From positions 1 through 11,207 of the forward strand of contig DTVC01000011.1 of assembly GCA_012963775.1 (NCBI GenBank): a stretch of 11,207 nt of DNA, in the 5' to 3' direction. The notes beneath the pieces were generated by a model that searched no databases, was not told the DNA's origin, and saw nothing but the letters and a program-made list of their open reading frames with translations. Origin of the DNA: Candidatus Pelagibacter sp. Its GTDB lineage: Bacteria > Pseudomonadota > Alphaproteobacteria > Pelagibacterales > Pelagibacteraceae. Position numbers and translations under genes: made by a program. Positions 1 to 5,964 of the stretch are shown here, piece after piece. The first letter of the stretch is position 1. Each line of letters opens with the position of its first letter.

Positions 1-380
1 TTTTCCTCAGTTATTGGAGCGATCGCTTTTGTTAATCCTGAACTGTACGGTCCAAGCATATAATGTACACCATCTTGTTTAATTAATCTTTCTGCAAGTT
101 GAGCTGCTCTTCCGGAATTTGATTCATCATCGTAATAAATAATGTCAAATTTGTAAGTTTTTCCACCAACTTTAACACCGCCCATGCTGTTAATTCTATC
201 TACAGCTAAGTTATATCCATTTTGGGTATGTTTACCGTTAGTTGAATACTTTCCAGTTAATGAAACAGCCGCACCTAAAATAATCTTGTCTCCAACAACT
301 TTTGCTAATGAGATTGTCGAAGTTGATAAAAAAAGTGCAATTGCAGAAACAAATGTAATGATCAAATTTTTTACTTTCAT
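1..380 (-). CDS. Branched-chain amino acid/amide ABC transporter substrate-binding protein (5' part only)
   Basis: This is the N-terminal part (126 complete codons visible) of a periplasmic solute-binding protein; the gene runs off the left edge. Translation begins MKVKNLIITF with a Sec-type signal peptide (Lys-rich start, hydrophobic core to about residue 20, likely cleavage after the LA near residue 26). The mature part starts with ILGAAVSLTGKYSTNG, then has YDDESN, a RAAQLAERLI helix and MLGPYSSGLTKAIAPI. These are hallmarks of the LivJ/LivK-like Peripla_BP_6 family, which binds branched-chain or other amino acids and amides for an ABC importer. The ATG at 380 is supported by AAGGAG six bases upstream, the only strong Shine-Dalgarno in the window. 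That fits a highly expressed binding protein. The family also binds urea, amides and aromatic compounds, so the ligand is unknown. No permease or ATPase gene is visible here. Confidence 0.9.
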   Translation of the reverse strand, partial: MKVKNLIITFVSAIALFLSTSTISLAKVVGDKIILGAAVSLTGKYSTNGKHTQNGYNLAVDRINSMGGVKVGGKTYKFDIIYYDDESNSGRAAQLAERLIKQDGVHYMLGPYSSGLTKAIAPITEE

Positions 381-386
381 TTATTT

Positions 387-392
387 CTCCTT
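387..392 (-). promoter_or_regulatory. Strong Shine-Dalgarno of the substrate-binding protein
   Basis: AAGGAG on the minus strand lies six bases before the ATG at 380. It fixes that start and contrasts with the other genes here, most of which have no recognisable ribosome binding site. Confidence 0.8.
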
Positions 393-394
393 CT

Positions 395-411
395 ATTAAT
401 TAATTAATTAA
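395..411. repeat. Short tandem repeat (ATTA)x4
   Basis: Four contiguous copies of the tetranucleotide ATTA lie between the candidate -10 element and the Shine-Dalgarno of the substrate-binding protein. It may simply reflect AT richness. Changes in copy number would alter the leader length but not a reading frame. Confidence 0.5.
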
Positions 412-412
412 A

Positions 413-440
413 GTCATATTAAACTACTTATTGTCAGCAA
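413..440 (-). promoter_or_regulatory. Possible sigma70-type promoter of the substrate-binding protein gene
   Basis: On the minus strand TTGCTG (440-435) and TATGAC (418-413) are separated by 16 bases. They partly match -35 and -10 hexamers and would start the transcript near 406, giving a leader of about 25 bases that includes the Shine-Dalgarno. Both matches are imperfect in an AT-rich background, so this is only a candidate. Confidence 0.25.
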
Positions 441-492
441 AAACAATATTATGAAATTACATAAATGATGTTTTTTGTTTCTAATGAAAAAC

Positions 493-510
493 TATTGATG
501 TAGATCAATA
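493..510. promoter_or_regulatory. Perfect inverted repeat with FNR/CRP-type consensus; alternatively the lysE terminator
   Basis: TATTGAT-GTAG-ATCAATA has two perfect 7-base arms and contains TTGAT-N4-ATCAA, the consensus of FNR/FnrL/ANR-type regulators. It starts two bases after the lysE stop codon and lies about 115 bases upstream of the binding-protein start, roughly -95 from the candidate transcription start. On the minus strand the hairpin is followed by GTTTTTC, so it could also act as a weak intrinsic terminator for lysE. The arms hold only one G-C pair each, which makes a stable terminator doubtful. Both roles are possible. Confidence 0.45.
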
Positions 511-511
511 A

Positions 512-1117
512 TTAATATGTCTGAGTGACAGCAATATAAACTGCAATTGCAATTAATGCACACGCAGAAATTGTATTAATTATTTTTGGATTTGCTTTTA
601 TCCAAACGATTGCTTTATTTGCAAGAATTGCATAACCAATTAACGTTGCAAAATCCAAGACCATATAAGTTATAATTAAAATAATAAATTGAACTACGTA
701 GTTTGAATTAAAATCAATAAATGTTGGAAAGATTGTTGTAAAAAATAACCATGCTTTAGGGCTTGTTCCTGCTACCAAAAAACCATCTTTAACAAAAGAA
801 AAGATACTTTTTCCATAATGTTCGTTTGAATTAATATTTTCTGGTCTGCTTTTATAAATATCATAGGCTAGGTACACTAAATAAATTATTCCAATCCATT
901 TAAATACATTTAAATAAGTTGAATTGTCAGAAAAGAAACTTCCTATAACAAAAATAACAAGAGTCCCCTGAATAAAATTTGCTGAAATATCTCCGAGTGA
1001 TGTCCAAATACAATTTTTAACACCATAGTTCATTGAATATGAAATAATTAAAATTCTTGGTGTGCCTGGTGAAATGAACAAAACAAGCAAAATCAGAAAA
1101 TATTCTAAGGGAAACAT
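512..1117 (-). CDS. LysE/RhtB-family amino-acid exporter
   Basis: A 201-residue inner-membrane protein of the usual length for the LysE/RhtB/ArgO family, whose members export amino acids and derivatives by proton exchange. The N-terminus MFPLEYFLILLVLFISPGTP carries the family's SPG motif at residues 16-18 at the end of the first membrane helix, followed by the polar stretch NYGVKNCIWTSLGD. About six hydrophobic segments follow, with YDIYKSRP after helix 3 and AGTSPKAWLFF (near residue 117) matching the conserved NPKA-like segment. The ATG at 1117 lacks a Shine-Dalgarno. A possible RNA helix ends seven bases upstream of it. The gene is not overlapped by its neighbours and probably has its own promoter in the 1118-1440 gap. 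The substrate is unknown. LysE-family genes are often next to a LysR-type regulator, and none intact is present here. Confidence 0.88.
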   Translation of the reverse strand: MFPLEYFLILLVLFISPGTPRILIISYSMNYGVKNCIWTSLGDISANFIQGTLVIFVIGSFFSDNSTYLNVFKWIGIIYLVYLAYDIYKSRPENINSNEHYGKSIFSFVKDGFLVAGTSPKAWLFFTTIFPTFIDFNSNYVVQFIILIITYMVLDFATLIGYAILANKAIVWIKANPKIINTISACALIAIAVYIAVTQTY

Positions 1118-1124
1118 TTTTTGG

Positions 1125-1173
1125 AGATAGCCCTAAAAAACCGGGAGCTAAAGATGGCTAGATAGGACTATCC
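1125..1173 (-). promoter_or_regulatory. Potential structured 5' leader of lysE
   Basis: On the minus strand GGATAGTCC (1173-1165) can pair with GGGCTATCT (1133-1125), nine base pairs including two G-U wobbles, around a 31-base loop. The 3' arm ends seven bases before the lysE ATG, where a ribosome would bind. The two G-U pairs become A-C mismatches in plus-strand RNA, so the helix favours the lysE transcript. Alternative pairings exist: GATAG with the nearer CTATC, and TAGCC with GGCTA. The loop thus offers mutually exclusive folds. I do not recognise a known riboswitch class, and no folding was computed. Confidence 0.35.
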
Positions 1174-1202
1174 AAACTACATATTATCATGCCCTAAAAA
1201 AA
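1130..1202. repeat. Direct repeat pair GCCCTAAAAAA
   Basis: Identical 11-mers at 1130-1140 and 1191-1201 start 61 bases apart. Read in the lysE direction each is TTTTTTAGGGC. One copy provides the 3' arm of the potential leader helix, and the other lies upstream of the 5' arm. The presence of a short GC block in both copies makes chance less likely than for an all-AT repeat, but it is short. Confidence 0.45.
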
Positions 1203-1240
1203 TTGCATTAATCATTTTTTTAGAATTTACTGAAATTATA

Positions 1241-1381
1241 ATGAAAAAAGCATTAGTTTCTTTAACCGCGACAAAAACTCCTAGTCTGTCCAATAGTCCA
1301 AAATGGGTCATTTATGTGGTTTGGGTAAATAAGGTAATTTTCGAGGATATCAAAAAAACGAAATTCAGGGCTTGGAGTTAA
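1241..1381 (+). CDS. Doubtful small ORF (46 residues)
   Basis: ATG at 1241 to TAA at 1379-1381 would encode a 46-residue peptide starting MKKALVSLTATKTPSL, with SPKWVIYVVWV in the middle and a basic, Trp-containing end (FRAWS). It has no Shine-Dalgarno and no family I recognise. It overlaps an antisense frame (1311-1177) that resembles the start of a LysR regulator, so at most one of the two is likely to be real. It is listed only because it spans the less AT-rich part of an otherwise empty gap. Confidence 0.12.
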   Translation: MKKALVSLTATKTPSLSNSPKWVIYVVWVNKVIFEDIKKTKFRAWS

Positions 1382-1440
1382 AAATTATATAGGAAAAAAA
1401 ATTAAGAAGAAAAATTAGAAAAAGTGATTATATATAGAGT

Positions 1441-1695
1441 ATGAAAAATGTTACCGTTTATATGGGTCCAATGTGTAGCTTTTGTGATGCAGCAAAAAGA
1501 TTATTAAATAGAAATAATATTCCATACAAAGAAATAAACATTGCAATTGAAGAAGGCAAAATGCATGAAATGTTAAGCAAGTCTAACGGTAAAAGAACAA
1601 TTCCACAAATTTTTTTCGATAATCATCATGTTGGTGGTTATGAGGAATTGAGAGCATTAGAAAAAGAAAATAAATTAGAAAATTTACTAAAATAA
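1441..1695 (+). CDS. grxC: Glutaredoxin, class I dithiol (GrxC-type)
   Basis: An 84-residue cytosolic thioredoxin-fold protein, the normal size for bacterial glutaredoxin 3. It reduces disulfides and protein-glutathione mixed disulfides using glutathione. The dithiol active site is C12-S-F-C15, preceded by VTVYMGP on the first strand. The cis-proline loop is T53-I54-P55 and the glutathione-binding GG pair is at 65-66 (VGGYEEL), all at family positions. The ATG has no Shine-Dalgarno, and a TATATA ends six bases upstream, so the transcript may be leaderless. It is the only convincing plus-strand gene in the window. It converges on msrB, another thiol-redox gene, with six bases between stop codons and one shared hairpin. 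CSFC differs from the more common CPYC/CPFC but keeps both cysteines. Confidence 0.93.
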   Translation: MKNVTVYMGPMCSFCDAAKRLLNRNNIPYKEINIAIEEGKMHEMLSKSNGKRTIPQIFFDNHHVGGYEELRALEKENKLENLLK

Positions 1696-1713
1696 AAAAG
1701 CTCAGGCTTTTTC
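1694..1713. terminator. Bidirectional intrinsic terminator between glutaredoxin and msrB
   Basis: AAAAAGC-TCAG-GCTTTTT (1695-1712) has perfect 7-base arms and a 4-base loop. It gives a T run on both strands and overlaps the end of both convergent genes: the glutaredoxin stop is at 1693-1695 and the msrB stop is inside the loop. This fits a shared two-way terminator with a short, moderately weak stem. Confidence 0.7.
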
Positions 1714-2073
1714 TTTAAAAACTAAACAAACACCGTTATTACAATATCTTTTGCCTGTTGGCTCAGGACCATCATCAAAGATATGTCCATGATGACCTCC
1801 GCAATTTTTACAATGATACTCAGTCCTTGCATATCCTAACAAATAATCTGTTTTAGTTTCAAACACGTCTGGTAAGGATTTAAAAAAAGAAGGCCATCCA
1901 GAACCACTTTCGTATTTTGTATTGGACTCAAATAGTTTTATGCCACAATTTGCACAGTGATAGCTACCTTCGCGCTTTTCATTATTTAACTCACTTGAAC
2001 CAGATGGTTCAGTTCCTTCTTCAAATAAAACTGATTTTTGTTCATTTGTTAAATTTGGATTATTTTTTTTCAT
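1702..2073 (-). CDS. msrB: Peptide-methionine (R)-S-oxide reductase
   Basis: Reduces the R-sulfoxide of methionine in oxidised proteins, in the cytoplasm. With the ATG at 2073 the protein has 123 residues, near the usual length for a single-domain MsrB. Two CxxC pairs (C40/C43 and C88/C91) form the structural zinc site. ESGSGWPSF (55-63) and the HxGH-like GHHGHIFDDGP run are family signatures. The catalytic cysteine is C111 in RYCNNG, and C116 is a nearby extra cysteine. An in-frame TTG at 2085 would overlap the upstream gene; I prefer the ATG, which leaves four bases after the dehydrogenase stop. It is the last gene of the five-gene run starting at 5926. It has no clear Shine-Dalgarno, so it is probably translated by coupling. 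Confidence 0.93.
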   Translation of the reverse strand: MKKNNPNLTNEQKSVLFEEGTEPSGSSELNNEKREGSYHCANCGIKLFESNTKYESGSGWPSFFKSLPDVFETKTDYLLGYARTEYHCKNCGGHHGHIFDDGPEPTGKRYCNNGVCLVFKEKA

Positions 2074-2077
2074 AAAA

Positions 2078-3028
2078 TTATTCAATAATTCGAATTGGTT
2101 TCCCTGCTACACAAGCTTCCAAATTTTCTATCATTTGAGTATAAAAAATAGAATAATTTTCAGCAGTTACATAGCCAATATGTGGTAATAAAAGTGCGTT
2201 TGGAATAAATCTTAATTTATGACTTACTGGCAAAGGTTCTTTTTCATAAACATCAATTCCAGCACCCGCAATAACATTCGTTGAAAGAGCAATAATTAAA
2301 TCATCTTCATTAATTATTGATCCTCTTGAAGTATTAATTAAAAAAGCTGTTTTTTTCATCATATCAAATTCTTTTAATTGAATTAAATTTTTGTATCTTT
2401 CTCCTCCTTGAACGTGAATGGATATAAAATCAGAATTTTGTAATAAATCTTCTTTGTTAGACGGCAAAACATCTAATTCTTTACATCTATCCAAATTTAA
2501 ATTTTCACTCCATGCTATAACTTCCATGCCAAATGCTTTAGCAATTTTTGCCACTTGTGAGCCAACTCTTCCTAATCCAATTAATCCAAGAATTTTTCCT
2601 TTTAACTCTACACCAACTGTTGTTTGCCAATAACCTTGAAACATATTATCTATTTCGGGCTTAATATTCCGAGCCAATCCTAAAATTAATGCCCATGTTA
2701 ATTCGCTCGTAGGATTAACATTAATTTCTGTACCAGTAACAATAATTTTTCTTTTTTTAGCCGCTTCAAGATCTATTGCTTTATTGCGCATGCCACTAGT
2801 AATCAAATACTTAAGTTTTTTAAGATTATTAATTAAATTTTCTGTGATTTTTGTTCTCTCTCTCATAATTAATAAAGCTTCAAAATCTTTTAATTGTTTA
2901 ATTGCATCATCTTCATTTTCAAATGGCTCACTGAATACTTTTGTTTCGTATTTTCCCGACATTTTTTTTATATCAACAAACTCTTGGGCTACGTTTTGAT
3001 AATCGTCTAAGATTGCAACTTTAAGCAT
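2078..3028 (-). CDS. D-2-hydroxyacid dehydrogenase family protein (NAD-dependent)
   Basis: A 316-residue cytosolic oxidoreductase of the D-isomer-specific 2-hydroxyacid dehydrogenase family, interconverting 2-oxo acids and D-2-hydroxy acids. The Rossmann motif is G151-L-G-R-V-G156 (KILGLIGLGRVG). The catalytic triad is visible as R235 in NTSRGSIIN, E264 in DVYEKEPLP and H283 in LPHIGY. The N-terminal part (1-100) and C-terminal 285-316 form the substrate domain, with SGMRNKAID replacing the usual TxGxGxDxID stretch. This points to the subgroup around phosphoglycerate dehydrogenase-like proteins rather than a named enzyme. The ATG at 3028 overlaps the transporter stop by eight bases (ATGCTTAA), so it is translationally coupled. 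Substrate unknown; the neighbours suggest an oxo acid derived from an amino acid. Confidence 0.88.
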   Translation of the reverse strand: MLKVAILDDYQNVAQEFVDIKKMSGKYETKVFSEPFENEDDAIKQLKDFEALLIMRERTKITENLINNLKKLKYLITSGMRNKAIDLEAAKKRKIIVTGTEINVNPTSELTWALILGLARNIKPEIDNMFQGYWQTTVGVELKGKILGLIGLGRVGSQVAKIAKAFGMEVIAWSENLNLDRCKELDVLPSNKEDLLQNSDFISIHVQGGERYKNLIQLKEFDMMKKTAFLINTSRGSIINEDDLIIALSTNVIAGAGIDVYEKEPLPVSHKLRFIPNALLLPHIGYVTAENYSIFYTQMIENLEACVAGKPIRIIE

Positions 3029-3920
3029 TTTTTTTATTTTTGTTCGAAAGTGTTATGCCTGCAATTATAAATATTGCTCCTAGAGAATGATAAAACATAA
3101 ATTTCTCTTTAAATATCACCATTGCCATTAATGCTCCAAAAATTGGCATTAAATGTAAAAACACACCTGCTCTATTTGCGCCAATAATTGCAATTCCTTT
3201 TATCCAAAAAAGAAAAGCAAGAATTCCTGGGAATAACACTACATAAGTTAATGTTAAAATAAATGGTTTACCAAGTATAATTAGATTACCAAAACTCATT
3301 TCAATAAAATAAATTGGAATTAAGAAAACTAATCCACATATAATTATTATTTCTAGCAATGCAATTTGAGATATTTCGTAAGTTTTTTTTCTAAGTAAAG
3401 CTGAGTAAGTTGCCCAGGCAAACATAGCAACAACCATCGATAAATCTCCTTTATTAAAGTCTAAACTTTTGATTAATTCGATGTCTGCTTTGGTAATTAT
3501 AAACACCACTCCTATTAAAGACAAAATTACTCCAATTATTTGAAATAAATTTGTTTTTTCAATTTTAAGTATGGAAGCAATAAACATGATCCAAACAGGT
3601 ATTGTTGAAATCATCAAAACACCGCTGATCACTTGTGTATAATATAAAGAATAGTAAACAATCGAATTAAAAATAGTAATACTCGTTATCCCTAAAATTA
3701 TAAAAAAACTAATATTGTCTAAAATATATTTTTTATGACTTAAAATCTCTTTAAAGGTAAATGGTAATAAAATTAGAAAAGCAAATAACCATCTATAAAA
3801 GTTTAGTGAAAAAGGTGGGATTTGATAAATGCTTGCTGCCTTGCCTACAATAAAATTTCCTGACCAGAAAAGAGTTGTTAAAATTAATAGTAAATATGCA
3901 AGATTATTTTTATTTGCCAC
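3021..3920 (-). CDS. EamA/DMT-superfamily transporter
   Basis: A 299-residue inner-membrane protein with about ten hydrophobic helices, the standard size of the drug/metabolite transporter superfamily. It has two EamA repeats (about residues 8-143 and 157-292). The first begins AYLLLILTTLFWSGNFIVGK, the typical N-terminal pattern with a WSGNF motif, and the end of repeat 2 shows the usual FGALMAMVIFKEKF segment. The start is GTG at 3920, because no suitable ATG is near and the protein begins correctly there. It lies four bases after the racemase stop. Family members export or import amino acids, nucleosides and other metabolites. Its place between a racemase and a dehydrogenase suggests an amino or hydroxy acid, but this is inference. 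Confidence 0.88.
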   Translation of the reverse strand: MANKNNLAYLLLILTTLFWSGNFIVGKAASIYQIPPFSLNFYRWLFAFLILLPFTFKEILSHKKYILDNISFFIILGITSITIFNSIVYYSLYYTQVISGVLMISTIPVWIMFIASILKIEKTNLFQIIGVILSLIGVVFIITKADIELIKSLDFNKGDLSMVVAMFAWATYSALLRKKTYEISQIALLEIIIICGLVFLIPIYFIEMSFGNLIILGKPFILTLTYVVLFPGILAFLFWIKGIAIIGANRAGVFLHLMPIFGALMAMVIFKEKFMFYHSLGAIFIIAGITLSNKNKKNA

Positions 3921-3924
3921 TTAT

Positions 3925-4623
3925 TTAATTCTTTCTATATTTTTTCATAGAAACGTTAGCTAATAATAAATTTGGATCAATAAAAACTTTTGATTCTTTA
4001 ATTTTTTTAAAAGATTTATAAGCAAAAATTGCTATAGGCAATTCAGTACAACCAAGTATTATTTTTTTACACTTCATTTTAATTAATTCATTAACCGCAG
4101 GCTTAATTGCTTTTTCTGCTAATTTAATTTTTCCCATTTTTACATATTTAATTGCTTTATTTACATTTAGTTTCTGTAAAGGTTTTCCTGGACTAACTAA
4201 TTTATAATTTTTATCAAAATATTTATTGTAAACCTGCGTTTTTAAAGTTGCTTCTGTACATAGTATTCCTATTTTTGAATTTTTTTTGTAATTTTTCTTG
4301 GTATGCAGGTAAACCTCTTTTGGCATACTTAGAATTGGAATATTGATTTTTTTTTGTAAATCATCATACCAATAATGAGCAGTATTACATGGCATAACAA
4401 TAAACTTACAATTATTTTTTTGAAGTAAAAGACAACCTTTAATTAAACTTTTAAGAACATTATAATATTTTTTAATATTCTCAGGTCTTTTTGGAATATT
4501 TGACTTGTTATATAAAATAAAAAGGGGATAATTTTGATCAGTTTTACCTCTATTTATTAATGCAAGTTTATTACAAAAATCAAGACCTGCTTGTGTTCCC
4601 ATGCCTCCTAAAATTCCAATCAT
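3925..4623 (-). CDS. Aspartate/glutamate racemase family protein
   Basis: A 232-residue cofactor-independent racemase of the Asp/Glu/hydantoin racemase superfamily. The N-terminus MIGILGGMGTQAGLDF is the typical GGMGP-like start. The two catalytic cysteines that act as acid and base sit at C79 in MPCNTAHYW and C192 in LGCTELP, so the two-base mechanism is intact. A polar K-N-rich stretch (about 108-140) reflects the AT-rich genome. The closest architecture is aspartate racemase (YgeA/RacD-like) rather than the MurI glutamate racemase of wall synthesis, but I cannot assign the substrate. The ATG at 4623 follows a 58-base gap after the D-amino-acid dehydrogenase gene. There is no clear Shine-Dalgarno. 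Its neighbours suggest it makes or removes a D-isomer for the flavoenzyme upstream. Confidence 0.88.
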   Translation of the reverse strand: MIGILGGMGTQAGLDFCNKLALINRGKTDQNYPLFILYNKSNIPKRPENIKKYYNVLKSLIKGCLLLQKNNCKFIVMPCNTAHYWYDDLQKKINIPILSMPKEVYLHTKKNYKKNSKIGILCTEATLKTQVYNKYFDKNYKLVSPGKPLQKLNVNKAIKYVKMGKIKLAEKAIKPAVNELIKMKCKKIILGCTELPIAIFAYKSFKKIKESKVFIDPNLLLANVSMKKYRKN

Positions 4624-4681
4624 GATAATATATTTTAAGTTTTTTTTAATATTTTAGATTAAAAGTAATTGCTATAACAAT

Positions 4682-5926
4682 TTAAGTTCCAAATCGAGAA
4701 GAACTATAAGCGCTTAAATTTAAGTTTGTATTTTCATTTGAAATCATTTTCGATATAATTTTCCCAGATATAGCTCCTAAAGTCCATCCTAAATGATGAT
4801 GTCCAAAAGAATAAAAAACATTTTTATAATTTTTAGAAGGCCCTAAAACTGGTAAATAATCAGGTAATGTAGGTCTAAAGCCTAACCATTCATCTTCGTG
4901 TTCTGGAAGTCCATCCAACATATCTTTAGCATTCATAATTAAATTTTTTATTCTTGATTTTGATAATGGGTTATCCAAACCACCAAACTCTACTGTTCCT
5001 ACAACTCTTAATCCTTGTTCCATAGGAGTCATTCCAAATCCTCTGTTCGCATACACTACTGGTCTTGAAATTAAATGATCAAATCCTTTAAAATGAACAT
5101 GATATCCTCTTTCTGTATCCATAGGAATATTTTCATGAAGTTTGTCGGTTAATCTTTTTGAAAATACTCCACAAGAAATTACTAATTTATCAAATATAAA
5201 TCTTTGTGTTTCAGATCTAATTACTGGTTTGTCATCATCAAAATTTATATCCTTAATATTTAATTTTAAAAACTTTCCACCTTTTTTTAAAAAGTTATCA
5301 AATAATTTTAATAATATTTTTTTTGGATTTCTTGTATGTCTTGCATAATCATAAAAAACTCCACCATGGTAAAAAGGTTTTATATTTGGTTCTAAGTCAT
5401 GGATATCTTTTGGTGATAATAATTGTTGTTTTACTCCTAGTTCTTTTCTTATTTTTATTTCAAGTTCTCTACTTTTTAGATTTTGATCATTCCAAACGTA
5501 AATTATTCCTTTATTTTCTACCAATCCATTAAGTTCTATTTCTTCAAACAGCTCATCAAAAGCTGGGAGAGCTAAATCTAAAATTTGATGCATATTTTTT
5601 GCCGTATGCATCATTTTTCGTTCTGAACAATTTAATAAAAATCTTAAGAACCACGGAATCATTTTGTGAACATAATTCCATTTTAGTGCGAGTGGACCTC
5701 TTGAGCTTGCGAGCATTGCTGGTATATCTGCAATCACATCTGGACGATTTAATGGTACCGATGCATAAGGAGAAAAATGTCCAGCATTTCCATAAGTTGC
5801 TGAATTTCCAGGTTCATCTCTATCAAATAATGTAACCTTAAAACCTTTTTTTTGCAGAAACAAAGCATTACATACACCTTGAATACCAGCTCCTATGACA
5901 GCAATTTTAACCTTATTATTTTCCAC
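4682..5926 (-). CDS. D-amino-acid dehydrogenase-like FAD-dependent oxidoreductase (DadA/DAO family)
   Basis: A 414-residue flavoprotein matching the length of DadA, which oxidises D-amino acids to 2-oxo acids and ammonia and passes electrons to the respiratory chain at the inner membrane. The FAD-binding motif is G12-A-G-I-Q-G17 after IAVI, with the acidic residue closing the dinucleotide fold in VTLFDRDEPG. ATYGNAGHFSPYAS is the DadA-type signature. The C-terminal half has TERGYHVHF, GMTPMEQGLRVVGTVEFGG, WLGFRPTLPDYLPVLGPS and GHHHLGWTLGAISGK, all family landmarks. The likely start is GTG at 5926, directly before the first beta strand. An overlapping ATG two bases upstream is out of frame. 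It heads the run dadA-like, racemase, EamA, hydroxyacid dehydrogenase, msrB. Related enzymes oxidise D-hydroxyproline or sarcosine-like substrates, so I leave the symbol blank. Confidence 0.88.
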   Translation of the reverse strand: MENNKVKIAVIGAGIQGVCNALFLQKKGFKVTLFDRDEPGNSATYGNAGHFSPYASVPLNRPDVIADIPAMLASSRGPLALKWNYVHKMIPWFLRFLLNCSERKMMHTAKNMHQILDLALPAFDELFEEIELNGLVENKGIIYVWNDQNLKSRELEIKIRKELGVKQQLLSPKDIHDLEPNIKPFYHGGVFYDYARHTRNPKKILLKLFDNFLKKGGKFLKLNIKDINFDDDKPVIRSETQRFIFDKLVISCGVFSKRLTDKLHENIPMDTERGYHVHFKGFDHLISRPVVYANRGFGMTPMEQGLRVVGTVEFGGLDNPLSKSRIKNLIMNAKDMLDGLPEHEDEWLGFRPTLPDYLPVLGPSKNYKNVFYSFGHHHLGWTLGAISGKIISKMISNENTNLNLSAYSSSRFGT

Positions 5927-5964
5927 ATAGCAAATATAGGATTAAGTGAATTTTATAATATGAG

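Larger units (their letters stand above)
1118..1440. other. 323-base gap between divergent lysE and glutaredoxin genes
   Basis: This is the longest gap without a convincing gene. From left to right it holds a potential minus-strand leader helix upstream of lysE (1125-1173), two copies of GCCCTAAAAAA, a locally less AT-rich stretch (about 1255-1340) with two opposed short reading frames, and a very A-rich stretch (1380-1440) just before the glutaredoxin start. It must contain the promoters of both divergent genes, but no clear -35/-10 pair stands out. A TATATA at 1429-1434 ends only six bases before the glutaredoxin ATG, which would give a leaderless transcript if it is a -10 element. Confidence 0.7.

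Noticed and set aside
1123..1161. Plus-strand reading GDSPKKPGAKDG followed by a stop, which looks protein-like
   Set aside because: Its upstream frame is antisense to lysE, there is no start signal, and the same bases are better explained by the lysE leader helix. Probably chance.
2074..2085. TTG start of msrB at 2085, overlapping the dehydrogenase stop
   Set aside because: It adds only four residues outside the conserved domain. The ATG at 2073 is a better codon and leaves a normal four-base gap.
2418..2999. Open plus-strand frames inside the dehydrogenase gene, and similar ones inside the flavoenzyme, rodA and mreB genes
   Set aside because: They lie antisense or out of frame within genes with clear conserved motifs, have no family features and no ribosome binding sites.
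4644..4664. TTTTAAT/ATTAAAA inverted repeat between the flavoenzyme and racemase genes
   Set aside because: The arms are entirely A/T, the hairpin would be very weak and no T run follows on the transcribed strand. Such repeats are expected at this base composition.
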